DNA of 64,000 bases from Paraglaciecola sp. L3A3 (GCF_009796765.1 NZ_CP047023.1:124001-188000); one strand, 5' to 3'. Shown: positions 36,827-46,906, counted from the stretch's first letter. Numbers and translations: made by a program. Notes: generated by a model from the letters alone, not told the origin.

Positions 36827-37945
36827 TTATTCAAACCAAGATTGTTGAATGGCTAGACTAAACAAAAGAGGAGAAAATCTTTGATAGTTTCTTTTGTTTT
36901 GTGGGCAACTAATATTATTTAAATACACTGCTTTCCAAGGGTCGTTGATAAGCCATAAAGTGTCTTTTATGATCGCGACCCCTTCAATTGAGGTGTTGTC
37001 CATTTCTTCAAATCTTTGGCATACCCCTGTGCCATTGATTATTTCCGCATAAAAATTGATAGGCACTATGCGTGCGTCTTTTTTACCTGCTAAATCAATG
37101 ATCCATAAGGTTTCATCATTTCTGGCCGCTGCGATTAAAAATTCTTTACCTGTAGGGGTTTGATAAAAATCCATACCGTTAATTGGGTGATTACCACCTT
37201 TAAAAATTGGTAGTTTAACCATCACTTCGGACACCGCCGCAAAGTCATCGGTTTGCCAAAATGTTTCATCAAGCTGCAATGAAAAAATACGCGCTTTTTT
37301 GGCCGAATCTTTTTCTATACCTAGATAAAGTGTACGGTTTTTACCAAAAGTTAAAGCTTCGATACCATCATTAGGGAAGTTGCCAACTGCCATCTTGTCG
37401 TTAAACTGGATTGGTCGTATATGGGTAATTAATACTTTTGTGGAAGATTCAACTTCTAGTCTAATTAAGAGGCGAGGGTAGTCAGTTGAGCCGGTTTTTT
37501 TATATTTTTTCTGGCACATTTCTGACATGGGAGACGCGCTGGTTGCGTCTTCAGACGTCATATAAAAAATGGTATCTTTATCGGGATCTTTGGCTAATGA
37601 CTCTAAATCAGGATTGTCGCTTACATAGTCGGCAAAACAACTATCTAAGGCACTAGCTGATAGCTGCATTTTCATATCAGGGCCAACTAAGGTGGCATTC
37701 TTAGGATCAACGGTTCTTAATTTTAATCGTTGAGAAGGGTCGGCACTTCTATCACTTAACATGACCAGTTTATCGCGCCAAGTTGTCAATCCTGAAGGCT
37801 GAGGATCTAAAGTTATCTCACCATTTTTTTCTTTAACCCAATGGCCGTAGCTTTTTTTTATTTGATTGCTTTGGTCTAATTGTTTGCTTGGTTCGCAACT
37901 CATCAATGAGCCAAACAGCAAAGCTAATGGAAGGAGTAATTTCAT
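36827..37945 (-). CDS. Lipoprotein of unknown function
   Basis: The 372-residue protein has a lipoprotein signal peptide with lipobox LMSC (Cys17). The mature part alternates short strands with conserved-looking turns (GLTTWRDKLVMLSDRSADPS, NDGIEALTFGKNRTLYLGIE, NGMDFYQTPTGKEFLIAAAR, IEGVAIIKDTLWLINDPWKA). This pattern is like beta-propeller proteins of the SdiA-regulated or phytase-like esterase type. I do not recognise a named family and infer only the fold class. It is monocistronic and converges with msrA. Confidence 0.75.
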   Translation of the reverse strand: MKLLLPLALLFGSLMSCEPSKQLDQSNQIKKSYGHWVKEKNGEITLDPQPSGLTTWRDKLVMLSDRSADPSQRLKLRTVDPKNATLVGPDMKMQLSASALDSCFADYVSDNPDLESLAKDPDKDTIFYMTSEDATSASPMSEMCQKKYKKTGSTDYPRLLIRLEVESSTKVLITHIRPIQFNDKMAVGNFPNDGIEALTFGKNRTLYLGIEKDSAKKARIFSLQLDETFWQTDDFAAVSEVMVKLPIFKGGNHPINGMDFYQTPTGKEFLIAAARNDETLWIIDLAGKKDARIVPINFYAEIINGTGVCQRFEEMDNTSIEGVAIIKDTLWLINDPWKAVYLNNISCPQNKRNYQRFSPLLFSLAIQQSWFE

Positions 37946-38227
37946 ATGTGATCCATTCTATATGAGAGAGCACTAACTGGCTGACGGATACTCTTTATAA
38001 GATCAGTATTGTGTAGGGTCAAGGTATTAATTTTAATATTACTTTTCTGTGTAAAATAATGCACAAATCGCCTTGTGTTGTAAATTAAGTGTTAAAATTT
38101 AGGCTGTTATTTGACGCTAGTATGAAAGTCATAATCACTTTATTATTAGATACTTGAGTAGCAGAAATAAATATAGATATGAATAATGTTTGTACTTCTG
38201 CAAAACCACATATGACCTTGGGATGCT

Positions 38228-38764
38228 ATGACCAACACAATAAAAATTGGTTTGTTTTACGGTTCAACCACCTGTTACACAGAAATGGCCGCTGAAAAAA
38301 TTGAGAGTAAACTTAATCAACTTATGGGTTATCAAGGTATTGAGTTATTTAATATTAAAGACACGCCTTTGATTCATGCTGAAAACTTCGACAAATTAAT
38401 CTTTGGTATTTCCACTTGGGATTTTGGTGAATTACAAGAAGATTGGCAATCTACTTGGCAGGATATAGCGAGGTTAACCTTAGTGAATAAAACCGTTGCT
38501 ATATTTGGTTTGGGCGATCAACTTGGTTATGCCGATTGGTTTCAAGATGCGGTAGGTATGTTGCATGACGAACTTTTGCTACTTGGCTGTGATTTTGTTG
38601 GATATTGGCCAAATGAAGACTACGACTTTAAACATTCAAAAGCCTTAACAGAAGATAAAGAGTTTTTTGTCGGTTTAAGTTTAGATGATGAAAATCAATA
38701 CGATTTAACGGATCAGCGAATAGAACAGTGGTGTGAACAAATTTTTGCCGAAATGACTGATTAA
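38228..38764 (+). CDS. fldB: Flavodoxin FldB
   Basis: The 178-residue long-chain flavodoxin has the FMN phosphate loop FYGSTTCYTEMAAEK (T/S-rich), the isoalloxazine-contacting GISTWDFGELQEDW and GLGDQLGYADWFQDA. Length and sequence fit FldB rather than FldA. It is an electron carrier for reductive enzymes. Its stop is 2 bp from the start of the CLCA_X gene, forming a two-gene operon. Confidence 0.93.
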   Translation: MTNTIKIGLFYGSTTCYTEMAAEKIESKLNQLMGYQGIELFNIKDTPLIHAENFDKLIFGISTWDFGELQEDWQSTWQDIARLTLVNKTVAIFGLGDQLGYADWFQDAVGMLHDELLLLGCDFVGYWPNEDYDFKHSKALTEDKEFFVGLSLDDENQYDLTDQRIEQWCEQIFAEMTD

Positions 38765-38766
38765 TA

Positions 38767-39564
38767 GTGACTTCAGTGTCGACATCTCCAGTCTCTAGAA
38801 TTCATCAACCTTATTATCGAAATGGTCCATCGCATAGAGATGGGGCAGACGTTAGTTTTCAAGACATTGTGAAAATTTTTGGCTTTCGCTCTGTGACTAT
38901 TGGTAAATGGGTTACTGTTAGTGAGCAACAAATAGCGGCTAATTTATTTTTTGATGCCTTATTTGACTTAATGGATATTTTAGCCGTACCTAGTCCTGTT
39001 ATTTCGTTAAATTCTAGTTTGTCTTTGGCTTTTGGTAGTGGAGGCCAAAAACATAGCAGTGCCCACTATGACTCGAAGAAAAAAACATTAGCTTTAGCCA
39101 AAAATGCAGGTGGGGGGGCACTAGCCCATGAGTGGCTTCATGCCTTTGACCATTACATCAGTGACAAAATGTTTACTGGTGTAAAAACTCATGAGTTTGC
39201 TTCTGTTTGCTGGTTACGAGATAAAGAATTGATCAAACATCCGTTAAATACTCAATTGAGTCAATGTTTTGAAGCCATTTTTTTAGGTTCAGAAAAAAGC
39301 CAAGCCAGTGAATTTGTGCAGCAAAGTGCCAAGGCGGATAAAATCCTTAAAGCTTATTATTATGCCCAACCTCAAGAACTTGCCGCTAGAGCTTTCGAAG
39401 CGACAATTCAAGACCACCTTAGAAAAAATGCGTTTTTGGTACAAGGCACCAAACAAAGTCCTGAAGCTAAATTAGGTATTTATCCTGTAGGGCAGCAAAG
39501 AAATCTAATCAGTCAGTGTTTTTTTAGTTATTTTGCTTTATTGGGTAGGGCTATAAAGGGTTAA
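38767..39564 (+). CDS. CLCA_X family protein with HExxH metalloprotease-like motif
   Basis: The 265 residues begin at GTG 38767, two bases after the fldB stop. The GGGALAHEWLHAFDHY segment (about 116-130) contains HEWLH (121-125) and a following His at 129, a zincin-type arrangement. A preceding Gly/Ser-rich stretch (SSLSLAFGSGGQKHSSAHYD) and a later QELAARAFEA motif complete the family pattern, which I recall as CLCA_X. There is no signal peptide. The function is unknown; the tight coupling to fldB suggests a link to a flavodoxin-dependent process (inference). Confidence 0.8.
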   Translation: MTSVSTSPVSRIHQPYYRNGPSHRDGADVSFQDIVKIFGFRSVTIGKWVTVSEQQIAANLFFDALFDLMDILAVPSPVISLNSSLSLAFGSGGQKHSSAHYDSKKKTLALAKNAGGGALAHEWLHAFDHYISDKMFTGVKTHEFASVCWLRDKELIKHPLNTQLSQCFEAIFLGSEKSQASEFVQQSAKADKILKAYYYAQPQELAARAFEATIQDHLRKNAFLVQGTKQSPEAKLGIYPVGQQRNLISQCFFSYFALLGRAIKG

Positions 39565-39791
39565 AATCTAGTTTATCTAAATTAAATTGCAATTTTATGT
39601 AGATAAACTACGTTTATTGGTGCAAGAATTGTTCAAGTCTAGTACTCTGATGAACATATTATGTATTCAGATAATTCTATTGATGCTAAATAATGTAAAT
39701 TATTAGCCTTTAATAGCAATTTTCACATTATATTCGAACCGGTGAATTCGACTATAATTTTTTATTTCACCAACAATAATGAGTAAAGAAA

Positions 39792-39998
39792 ATGAGTAAA
39801 GGTACAGTTAAGTGGTTCAACGCAGATAAAGGTTTCGGATTTATTACACCTGAAGACGGCGGCAAAGATTTGTTCGTACATCATTCAGAAATCCAAGCTG
39901 GTGGCGGTTATGCAACTTTGACCGACGGTCAAGCTGTAGAATTTGAAGTAGGCCAAGGCCAAAAAGGTCCTTGTGCAAATAAAGTTGTTCCTGCTTAA
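39792..39998 (+). CDS. Cold-shock domain protein (CspA family)
   Basis: The 68-residue single-domain protein has RNP1 KGFGFI and RNP2 LFVHHSEI, as in CspA-type RNA chaperones. It binds single-stranded nucleic acid. A TATAAT element (39753-39758) lies about 35 bp before the start, in an AT-rich leader of over 200 bp. A palindrome follows the stop. Which paralogue (cspA, D, E) it is cannot be decided. Confidence 0.95.
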   Translation: MSKGTVKWFNADKGFGFITPEDGGKDLFVHHSEIQAGGGYATLTDGQAVEFEVGQGQKGPCANKVVPA

Positions 39999-40013
39999 GC
40001 AGTAATAAGCTAA

Positions 40014-40038
40014 AACCTAAGGTAATTTACCTTAGGTT
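40014..40038. repeat. 25-bp palindrome after the cold-shock gene
   Basis: AACCTAAGGTAA (40014-40025) and TTACCTTAGGTT (40027-40038) are perfect complements around one base. There is no U-tract. It begins 16 bp after the stop codon and may terminate or stabilise the csp transcript. Confidence 0.6.
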
Positions 40039-40152
40039 AGACCAAGGTAAATTGCTGCTGTATAGCTTCAGTTTACCGGGGTTTCGTTAAATATGTTTTA
40101 TAACCATTCGGTTCACCTTCGTTTTCCAACTTCCAATTAGTGATTCAAATTT

Positions 40153-41391
40153 TTGCAAACTCTCAATCAGCTAAAATCCGGCGCCTTGAAGGGTGTAAAA
40201 CGTCTATCTTTATCTGACCAACTGAAATCCTTCCCTTTAGAAATTTTGTCTTTAGCTGATTCATTAGAAATCCTAGATTTATCCAATAATCAATTGTCAT
40301 CCTTACCTGACGAGTTGATACAATTAAAAAAATTAAAAATAATTTTTGCATCAAATAATCAATTTAAGATTTTACCTGAGGTTTTAGGCCAGTGTGAAAA
40401 CCTTGAAATGGTGGGGTTTAAAGCCAATCGAATTAAACAGGTTCCGGCCAATTCATTACCGCAAAAATTACGTTGGTTGATATTAACTGACAATCAAATT
40501 GAAACCTTGCCTGACGCATTAGGCGGGCGGATTAACTTGCAAAAATTAGCTTTGGCGGGAAATAAACTCACAACTCTGCCAAAGTCTATGGCGCAGTTAC
40601 ATAATTTAGAACTGGTACGTATTTCTGCCAATCAGCTAACTGAATGCCCAGATCAACTTTTAGGATTACCTAAACTGGCATGGTTGGCTTTTTCTGGTAA
40701 CCCTTTTAGCCAAGCAGACGTAAATATGCAGTCTGTTCCAGAGATCACTTCCTCGAGTTTTACATTACAGCAAGTGTTGGGTCAAGGCGCTTCTGGGGTG
40801 ATATCTAAAGGTACTTGGTTAGATAATGAGTTGAACTTGCCCGAGGCGATGGCAGTAAAAGTTTTCAAAGGCGAGGTTACCACTGATGGTTATCCAGAGG
40901 ATGAGCTGAATGCATGTTTAAAAGTGGGTAATCATATCAACTTAGTGAAGCCTTTAGCTCAGGTGAAAGAACCTGAGTATTTAGCCTTGATCATGGAGCT
41001 TATTCCTGACCACTATCAAAATTTAGGCTTACCACCGTCTTTCGATACCTGCACCCGAGACACCTTTCCTGCTGGCTTTAGTTTGCCTATCGAAAAAGTA
41101 AATAAAATAGTTAAACAAATGCAACAAGTGTTCGAACATATGCATAACAAGCGGGTGTGTCATGGAGACTTATATGCTCACAATACCTTATTCGATGAGC
41201 AAGCCAATATACTGTTTGGTGATTTTGGTGCGGCGTCTATGTACCATATGTTGAATGATGCCCAGCAAAAACAAGTCAAACAGATTGAACAAAGAGCTTT
41301 GAGATATTTTTTGTTAGATCTGCTTAGTGTGTGTGACCAGCAAGATAAGTCGACTGATGACTATCAGCAACTATTAAAGCTAACTCAATAG
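40153..41391 (+). CDS. Leucine-rich-repeat protein with a C-terminal protein kinase domain
   Basis: The 412 residues have about seven leucine-rich repeats (about 17-185; e.g. LEILDLSNNQLSSLPDEL). A protein-kinase-like domain (about 203-412) follows, with the glycine loop LGQGASG (209-215), Lys236 in AVKVFK, HGDLYAHN (337-344) in place of HRD, and DFG (357-359). All catalytic residues are present, so it is likely an active Ser/Thr kinase. The start is TTG at 40153; in-frame stops (TAG at 40138, TGA at 40141) lie just upstream. No partner gene is adjacent. Confidence 0.9.
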   Translation: MQTLNQLKSGALKGVKRLSLSDQLKSFPLEILSLADSLEILDLSNNQLSSLPDELIQLKKLKIIFASNNQFKILPEVLGQCENLEMVGFKANRIKQVPANSLPQKLRWLILTDNQIETLPDALGGRINLQKLALAGNKLTTLPKSMAQLHNLELVRISANQLTECPDQLLGLPKLAWLAFSGNPFSQADVNMQSVPEITSSSFTLQQVLGQGASGVISKGTWLDNELNLPEAMAVKVFKGEVTTDGYPEDELNACLKVGNHINLVKPLAQVKEPEYLALIMELIPDHYQNLGLPPSFDTCTRDTFPAGFSLPIEKVNKIVKQMQQVFEHMHNKRVCHGDLYAHNTLFDEQANILFGDFGAASMYHMLNDAQQKQVKQIEQRALRYFLLDLLSVCDQQDKSTDDYQQLLKLTQ

Positions 41392-41412
41392 TTGCTCATG
41401 TTTTTACGATTA

Positions 41413-41637
41413 TCATTTATCATTATAAATTGTCGCCAGTTTAACTATTGCTTTTTTAGCTAGCGGTGTCAGTTCGTTTAAATCTTGTTGTGTATACTCA
41501 ATAATTTGTTTTTTCATCGACAAGGCCCAGAATTTTTTCAGGTGATTACAGATTAATTCAACTGATTCTGATTCTGTTTGATGGCTGTTGTTGTTAGCTA
41601 TTTGATTAACCATTTTGACTAATTGTTCGGTTGACAT
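41413..41637 (-). CDS. fdsD: Formate dehydrogenase delta subunit
   Basis: The 74-residue FdsD-type protein (MSTEQLVKMVNQIANN, then KKFWALSMKKQIIEY) is a small subunit of soluble NAD-dependent formate dehydrogenases. The start overlaps the fdhD end by about 19 bp. It is the last gene of the fds operon. Its exact role in the complex is unclear, but it is required for full activity in related enzymes (family knowledge). Confidence 0.88.
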   Translation of the reverse strand: MSTEQLVKMVNQIANNNSHQTESESVELICNHLKKFWALSMKKQIIEYTQQDLNELTPLAKKAIVKLATIYNDK

Positions 41638-42449
41638 ATTGTTTCTTCATTTTCGATGATTGGACTGTAATGTACATGTCTGCCTGCTCTGGCAAATCCG
41701 ACAAGTGTTAATTGACTTTGCCTAGCGAGATTAACGGCAAATGCTGTTGGGGCAGACACTGATACCAGTAAGCCCACCCCCACACTTGCAACTTTTTGTA
41801 CCATTTCATAACTTGCGCGGCTTGATACCAGCACAAATCCTTGGTTAAAATCTGTGTTGCTCTTGGCTAATGCGCCGAGTAATTTGTCTAGGGCATTGTG
41901 TCGACCCACATCTTCTTTAGCCAATAAAATTTGTCCTGATAAATCACACCAGGCTGCGCCGTGACAAGCGCCAGTTAATTGTTGTAATGGCTGAAATTGA
42001 TGTAATTGCTTAACGGCCAACTGAATGGCTAAATCATTTACCTTAATATTGTTGACTAAAGTTTGTACCGGTCGAATAGCTTGTTGCAAGGATTCGGCAC
42101 CACATAGTCCACAACCTGTTCTGCCGGTAAGATTACGCCTTACTTGTTTCAGTTGGTTCATACGCCTAGCTGTGATCGTCATCAACACCTCTATGCCATT
42201 AGATTGTAGGACAATTTCTAGATCCAATAACTCTGTGGCACTTTGCAATATACCTTCGGTCAGGCTAAAACCTAAAGCAAAGTCTGCCAAATCTTGAGGA
42301 GTGGCCATCATCACTACATGAGAAATCCCGTTATACACAAGTGCAATAGGGACTTCTTCAATCAAGTGATCTGGCGCGTCAGTAATAACACCTTCACGCC
42401 ACTGAGATACAGCAAAACTTGTGTAGCCTGTTGAATCAACTACAGACAT
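41619..42449 (-). CDS. fdhD: Formate dehydrogenase accessory sulfurtransferase FdhD
   Basis: FdhD moves sulfur from IscS to the molybdenum cofactor of formate dehydrogenase. The 276 residues carry the CGLC motif at residues 113-116 (GRTGCGLCGAESL), the AKSNTDFNQGFVLVSSRASY segment and a cofactor-binding region (EDVGRHNALDKLLG). It is the penultimate gene of the operon, directly after the alpha subunit (1 bp between the coding regions), and overlaps fdsD. Confidence 0.95.
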   Translation of the reverse strand: MSVVDSTGYTSFAVSQWREGVITDAPDHLIEEVPIALVYNGISHVVMMATPQDLADFALGFSLTEGILQSATELLDLEIVLQSNGIEVLMTITARRMNQLKQVRRNLTGRTGCGLCGAESLQQAIRPVQTLVNNIKVNDLAIQLAVKQLHQFQPLQQLTGACHGAAWCDLSGQILLAKEDVGRHNALDKLLGALAKSNTDFNQGFVLVSSRASYEMVQKVASVGVGLLVSVSAPTAFAVNLARQSQLTLVGFARAGRHVHYSPIIENEETICQPNN

Positions 42450-45344
42450 TTATTTTACTGCATCTTTATGCTGAGAATTGTCATTGTCAATTCCTTGTTC
42501 TAATAGGTTGATCTGTTTTTTATGGAAATCAACAAACTCTTTTTGCCACACTGAAGGTTGGCTGACTTTTTCTAATTGTACCGCAGTGACTTTATATTCA
42601 GGACAGTTGGTTGCCCAGTCTGAATTGTCTGTGGTGATAACGTTTGCGCCACTATGAGGGTGATGAAAAGTTGTATACACCACGCCAGGTTGCATTCTGT
42701 CATTAATACAAGCGCGTAATACTGTATGCCCAGCTCGACTTGTGATACCTAACCAATCGTCTTGTTTGATACCTCTTAACTCTGCATCGCTAGGGTGAAG
42801 TTCAAGTTTATCTTCATCATGCCAAGCTTGGTTGTCGGTACGACGGGTTTGGGCGCCCACATTGTACTGAGATAAAATCCGTCCAGTGGTTAACAATAAA
42901 GGAAAACGTCTACTGGCTTTTTCTTCGGTAGCTAGGTACTGGGTAATCGCAAAATTACCTTTGCCGATTGGGAAGTCGACTTCATGCATGGTAGGTGTGC
43001 CATCAGGATATTGCTCGTTACATGGCCATTGAATACTGCCTTGCTCCTCGAGTTTTTGATAACTTACGCCGCTAAACGATGGGGTTAAGCTGGCAATTTC
43101 ATCCATAATTTCAGATGGGTGTTGGTAGTTCATTGGATAACCTAAAGCATTGGCTAAGTCTACCGTCACCTCCCAGTCTTCTTTACCACCAAGCGCAGGC
43201 ATGACTTTGCGTACTCGGTTGATGCGGCGTTCAGCATTAGTGAAGGTGCCATTTTTTTCTAAAAATGTTGAACCGGGTAGCAGGACGTGAGCAAACTTCG
43301 CGGTTTCGTTTAAGAATATGTCTTGCACGATTAAGCAGTCTAAAGACTTGAGAGCTTTTTCCACATGATGTGTATTGGGATCTGATTGGGCAATGTCTTC
43401 TCCTTGTACATACATAGCTTTGAACTTGCCAGCAATGGCCGCATCGAACATATTAGGAATGCGTAGTCCAGGTTCGTGATCTAATTCCACTCCCCACACT
43501 TTCTCAAAATGTCCTCGGGCAATGTCATCAGATACATGTTGATAGCCTGGTAATTCATGGGGGAAAGAGCCCATATCGCAAGAGCCTTGTACGTTGTTCT
43601 GGCCTCTTAGTGGATTAACACCTACACCTTCGCGACCAATGTTACCCGTGGCTAAGGCTAGGTTAGCAATCCCCATTACCATAGTAGAGCCCTGGCTGTG
43701 TTCAGTTACTCCTAAGCCGTAATAAATTGCGCCGTTTCCTGCTTTGGCATACTCTCGCGCTGCTCGACGAATATCTTCTGCTGGCACGCCAGTGACACTT
43801 TGCATTGCTTCCGGTGAATTTTTCTCTTCTAAAATAAAGGTTTGCCATTTTTTAAAGGCAATGTCATCACAACGCTCATCGATAAATGTTTGGTCATGCA
43901 ATTTTTCTTGCATGATAGTGTGCGCAAGAGCATTAACCAAAGCGACATTAGTACCTGGACGAAGTGGTAAATGAATGGCATTTGTTAGATGTGGGGTATT
44001 TAATAAATCAATTTTCCGTGGATCGGCAACAATTAATTTTGCCCCTTCTCTAAGACGTTTTCTCAGCATAGAGCCAAACACTGGATGTGCGTCAGTAGGG
44101 TTGGCTCCGATAACTAATATACAATCACTGTGTTTAACTGAATCGAAGGTTTGTGTGCCAGCAGATTCGCCTAAAGTGGTTTTTAAGCCGTACCCTGTTG
44201 GGCTATGACAAACGCGAGCGCAGGTATCGGTATTGTTATTGCCAAAGGCGGCGCGTATTAATTTTTGAACTAGATAGGTTTCTTCATTGGTACAACGAGA
44301 AGAAGTAATCCCCCCTATGCTTTGTTTACCGTATTTCTCTTGGGTAGCACGTAGTTTTTTAGCCGAAAACTCAATGGCTTCTTGCCAGCTGACTTTGCGC
44401 CAAGGCTGATGAATATCATCGCGGATCATGGGGTCAACAATTCTATCTTTATGAGTAGCGTAACCAAAGGCAAAACGACCTTTTACACAAGAATGACCTT
44501 GGTTAGCTTGGCCACCTTTGTAAGGCACCATACGAACCACTTTGTCACCTTTCATCTCAGCTTTGAATGAGCAACCTACACCACAATAAGCGCAAGTAGT
44601 GACCACGCTGTGTTCGGGTTGGCCCATATCAACAACCGTGTTTTCGATTAACGTTGAAGTAGGGCAGGCTTGTACGCAAGCGCCACAAGACACACAGTCA
44701 GATTCTAAAAATGAACCATTTTGCCCTGCAGCAATTTTTGAATCAAATCCTCTGCCTTCTACCGTTAAGGCAAACGTACCTTGTACTTCTTCACATGCTC
44801 GTACACAACGAGAGCAAACAATACATTTGCTAGGATCATAGGTGAAATAAGGGTTACTGGTGTCTTTTTCAGCTTGTAAGTGGTTTTCACCTTCAAAGCC
44901 ATAACGTACTTCACGTAAGCCCACAGCTCCAGCTACGTCTTGTAATTCACAGTCGCCATTCGCTGGGCAAGTTAAACAATCTAATGGGTGATCAGAAATA
45001 TACAATTCCATGATATTTCTGCGCAGTTTAGCTAAAGATTCTGTTTGCGTGCTGACACGCATGTTTTCGGCCACGGGTGTGGTACAAGACGCGGGATAAC
45101 CTCTGCGACCTTCAATCTGCACAGTACACATACGACAAGAGCCAAAGGCTTCTAAATTATCTGAGGCACACAGTTTGGGTATGTTAATCCCGGCTAAAGC
45201 TGCAGCTCGTAATACTGAGGTACCTTCTGGTACTGCTATATCAGTGCCATCGATATTCAAGGAGAGCATGGTGCTAGATTGGCTGGCAGGCGTGCCGTAA
45301 TCTTTATCAAAATCTATTGTTTTTGGATCGAAAATCTCAACCAT
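42450..45344 (-). CDS. fdsA: NAD-dependent formate dehydrogenase, molybdopterin alpha subunit
   Basis: The 964 residues begin with a NuoG-like [2Fe-2S] region (CRMCTVQIEG), then HPLDCLTCPANGDCELQ and two ferredoxin-type [4Fe-4S] clusters (CIVCSRCVRACEE, CVSCGACVQACPT). A molybdopterin oxidoreductase domain follows (CAYCGVGCSF cluster; active-site CARVCHSPTGYGL). The metal ligand is Cys, not selenocysteine. It oxidises formate to CO2 and passes electrons to FdsB. The gene overlaps fdsB by 1 bp. Confidence 0.96.
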   Translation of the reverse strand: MVEIFDPKTIDFDKDYGTPASQSSTMLSLNIDGTDIAVPEGTSVLRAAALAGINIPKLCASDNLEAFGSCRMCTVQIEGRRGYPASCTTPVAENMRVSTQTESLAKLRRNIMELYISDHPLDCLTCPANGDCELQDVAGAVGLREVRYGFEGENHLQAEKDTSNPYFTYDPSKCIVCSRCVRACEEVQGTFALTVEGRGFDSKIAAGQNGSFLESDCVSCGACVQACPTSTLIENTVVDMGQPEHSVVTTCAYCGVGCSFKAEMKGDKVVRMVPYKGGQANQGHSCVKGRFAFGYATHKDRIVDPMIRDDIHQPWRKVSWQEAIEFSAKKLRATQEKYGKQSIGGITSSRCTNEETYLVQKLIRAAFGNNNTDTCARVCHSPTGYGLKTTLGESAGTQTFDSVKHSDCILVIGANPTDAHPVFGSMLRKRLREGAKLIVADPRKIDLLNTPHLTNAIHLPLRPGTNVALVNALAHTIMQEKLHDQTFIDERCDDIAFKKWQTFILEEKNSPEAMQSVTGVPAEDIRRAAREYAKAGNGAIYYGLGVTEHSQGSTMVMGIANLALATGNIGREGVGVNPLRGQNNVQGSCDMGSFPHELPGYQHVSDDIARGHFEKVWGVELDHEPGLRIPNMFDAAIAGKFKAMYVQGEDIAQSDPNTHHVEKALKSLDCLIVQDIFLNETAKFAHVLLPGSTFLEKNGTFTNAERRINRVRKVMPALGGKEDWEVTVDLANALGYPMNYQHPSEIMDEIASLTPSFSGVSYQKLEEQGSIQWPCNEQYPDGTPTMHEVDFPIGKGNFAITQYLATEEKASRRFPLLLTTGRILSQYNVGAQTRRTDNQAWHDEDKLELHPSDAELRGIKQDDWLGITSRAGHTVLRACINDRMQPGVVYTTFHHPHSGANVITTDNSDWATNCPEYKVTAVQLEKVSQPSVWQKEFVDFHKKQINLLEQGIDNDNSQHKDAVK

Positions 45345-46906
45345 TATTGTTCTCCTGCTTGTTTGGTGATGGCGGCATCTACATTTTCAGCAAAGTGTTT
45401 AAAGGCACTTTGTACAGGAAAGGGAGTCATGCCGCCCATGGCACATAAAGAACCGTGGATCATGGTTTCGCATAAATCCTCCAATAATTCGATATTTTGT
45501 TCTGTGTTATCACCAGCTCGAATTTTATCAATCACTTCTACACCTCGAACTGACCCTATTCGACATGGCGTGCATTTACCGCAGGATTCAGCTACGCAGA
45601 ATTCCATAGAAAAACGCGCTTGTTCTAACATGTCTACTGTGTCATCAAACACTACTATGCTGCCATGACCCAACACTGCTTGAATAGCTGAAAATGATTC
45701 ATAGTCTAAGGGGGTATCCCATTGCTCTTCGGGTAAATAAGCGCCTAACGGGCCACCTACTTGAATGGCATGCATAGGTTTACCCGTAAAGGTACCGCCG
45801 GCAAATTCATTGAGTAATTCTCTTAAGGTCAAACCAAATGCGAGTTCAATTAGTCCACCTTGATTGACGTTGCCAGCCAATTGGAAGGGCAATGTGCCTT
45901 TGGAACGGCCCATGCCATAGTTAGCATAACTGCTGCCGCCTTCGGCTAAAATATAGGGAATAGCAGCTAAAGATAAAACATTATTAATCACAGTAGGGCG
46001 ACCGAATAAACCTTCGATAGCAGGTAGTGGTGGTTTAAAGCGTACTAGGCCTCGTTTACCTTCTAAACTTTCAAGCAATGAGGTTTCTTCACCACAAATG
46101 TAAGCCCCGGCGCCAAGACGTACTTCTAGGTGAAAGGTTTTACCACCGGATAAAATATCGTCGCCTAAATAGCCATGGGCATAAGCATTTTCGATAGCTT
46201 GATTGAGAATCGCGTGAGCCACGGGATATTCTGAACGTAGATAGATATACCCTTGATTTGCGCCTACTGCTAACCCGGCAATGATCATACCTTCAATTAA
46301 CATAAAGGGGTCAGCTTCCATTACTAGGCGATCAGCAAAAGAGCCTGAATCACCTTCGTCAGCATTACAGACTATGTATTTTTGCTCTGCTGGGCAGTCA
46401 TGCACAGTTTGCCATTTTATACCGGTAGGAAAGGCTGCGCCTCCACGGCCTCTAAGCCCTGAAGATGTCACTTCATCAATAGTGGCTTGGGAGCTGAGCG
46501 TTAAGGCTTTTTGTAAACCTTTAAAACCGTCGTATTGTAAATAATCAGTTATGTTGACTGGATCGATAATACCGGCTCTAGCAAAAGTTAATCTTTGTTG
46601 TTTGGCTAAATAGGGAATATTTTCGGTTTGTCCTAAACATAGGGGGTGGTTAGGTTTACCCAGATAAAATTCGGCATCGAATAATGATGATATGTCTGAC
46701 TCAGTCACTGGACCATAAGCTATTCGGCCATTTTTTGTGGCGACTTCAATCAGCGGCTCTAGCCAAAACATACCACGGGAGCCATTACGAATAACGTTTA
46801 GGTCTAGCTGGCGATTTTTAGCTTCTGCTCGGATCAAGGCAGAGATTCTATGGGCACCTGCCGCTAGGGCTGAGGTATCTCTTGGAATAAAAACTGTAAA
46901 GCTCAT
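45344..46906 (-). CDS. fdsB: NAD-dependent formate dehydrogenase, flavin beta subunit
   Basis: The 520 residues have an N-terminal thioredoxin-like part, then a NuoF-like module: FMN/NADH-binding GLRGRGGAAFPTGIKW, GAGAYICGEETSLLESLEG and the [4Fe-4S] cluster in ESCGKCTPCRIG. It passes electrons to NAD+. It overlaps fdsG and fdsA by one base each, so the subunits are translationally coupled. Confidence 0.95.
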   Translation of the reverse strand: MSFTVFIPRDTSALAAGAHRISALIRAEAKNRQLDLNVIRNGSRGMFWLEPLIEVATKNGRIAYGPVTESDISSLFDAEFYLGKPNHPLCLGQTENIPYLAKQQRLTFARAGIIDPVNITDYLQYDGFKGLQKALTLSSQATIDEVTSSGLRGRGGAAFPTGIKWQTVHDCPAEQKYIVCNADEGDSGSFADRLVMEADPFMLIEGMIIAGLAVGANQGYIYLRSEYPVAHAILNQAIENAYAHGYLGDDILSGGKTFHLEVRLGAGAYICGEETSLLESLEGKRGLVRFKPPLPAIEGLFGRPTVINNVLSLAAIPYILAEGGSSYANYGMGRSKGTLPFQLAGNVNQGGLIELAFGLTLRELLNEFAGGTFTGKPMHAIQVGGPLGAYLPEEQWDTPLDYESFSAIQAVLGHGSIVVFDDTVDMLEQARFSMEFCVAESCGKCTPCRIGSVRGVEVIDKIRAGDNTEQNIELLEDLCETMIHGSLCAMGGMTPFPVQSAFKHFAENVDAAITKQAGEQ

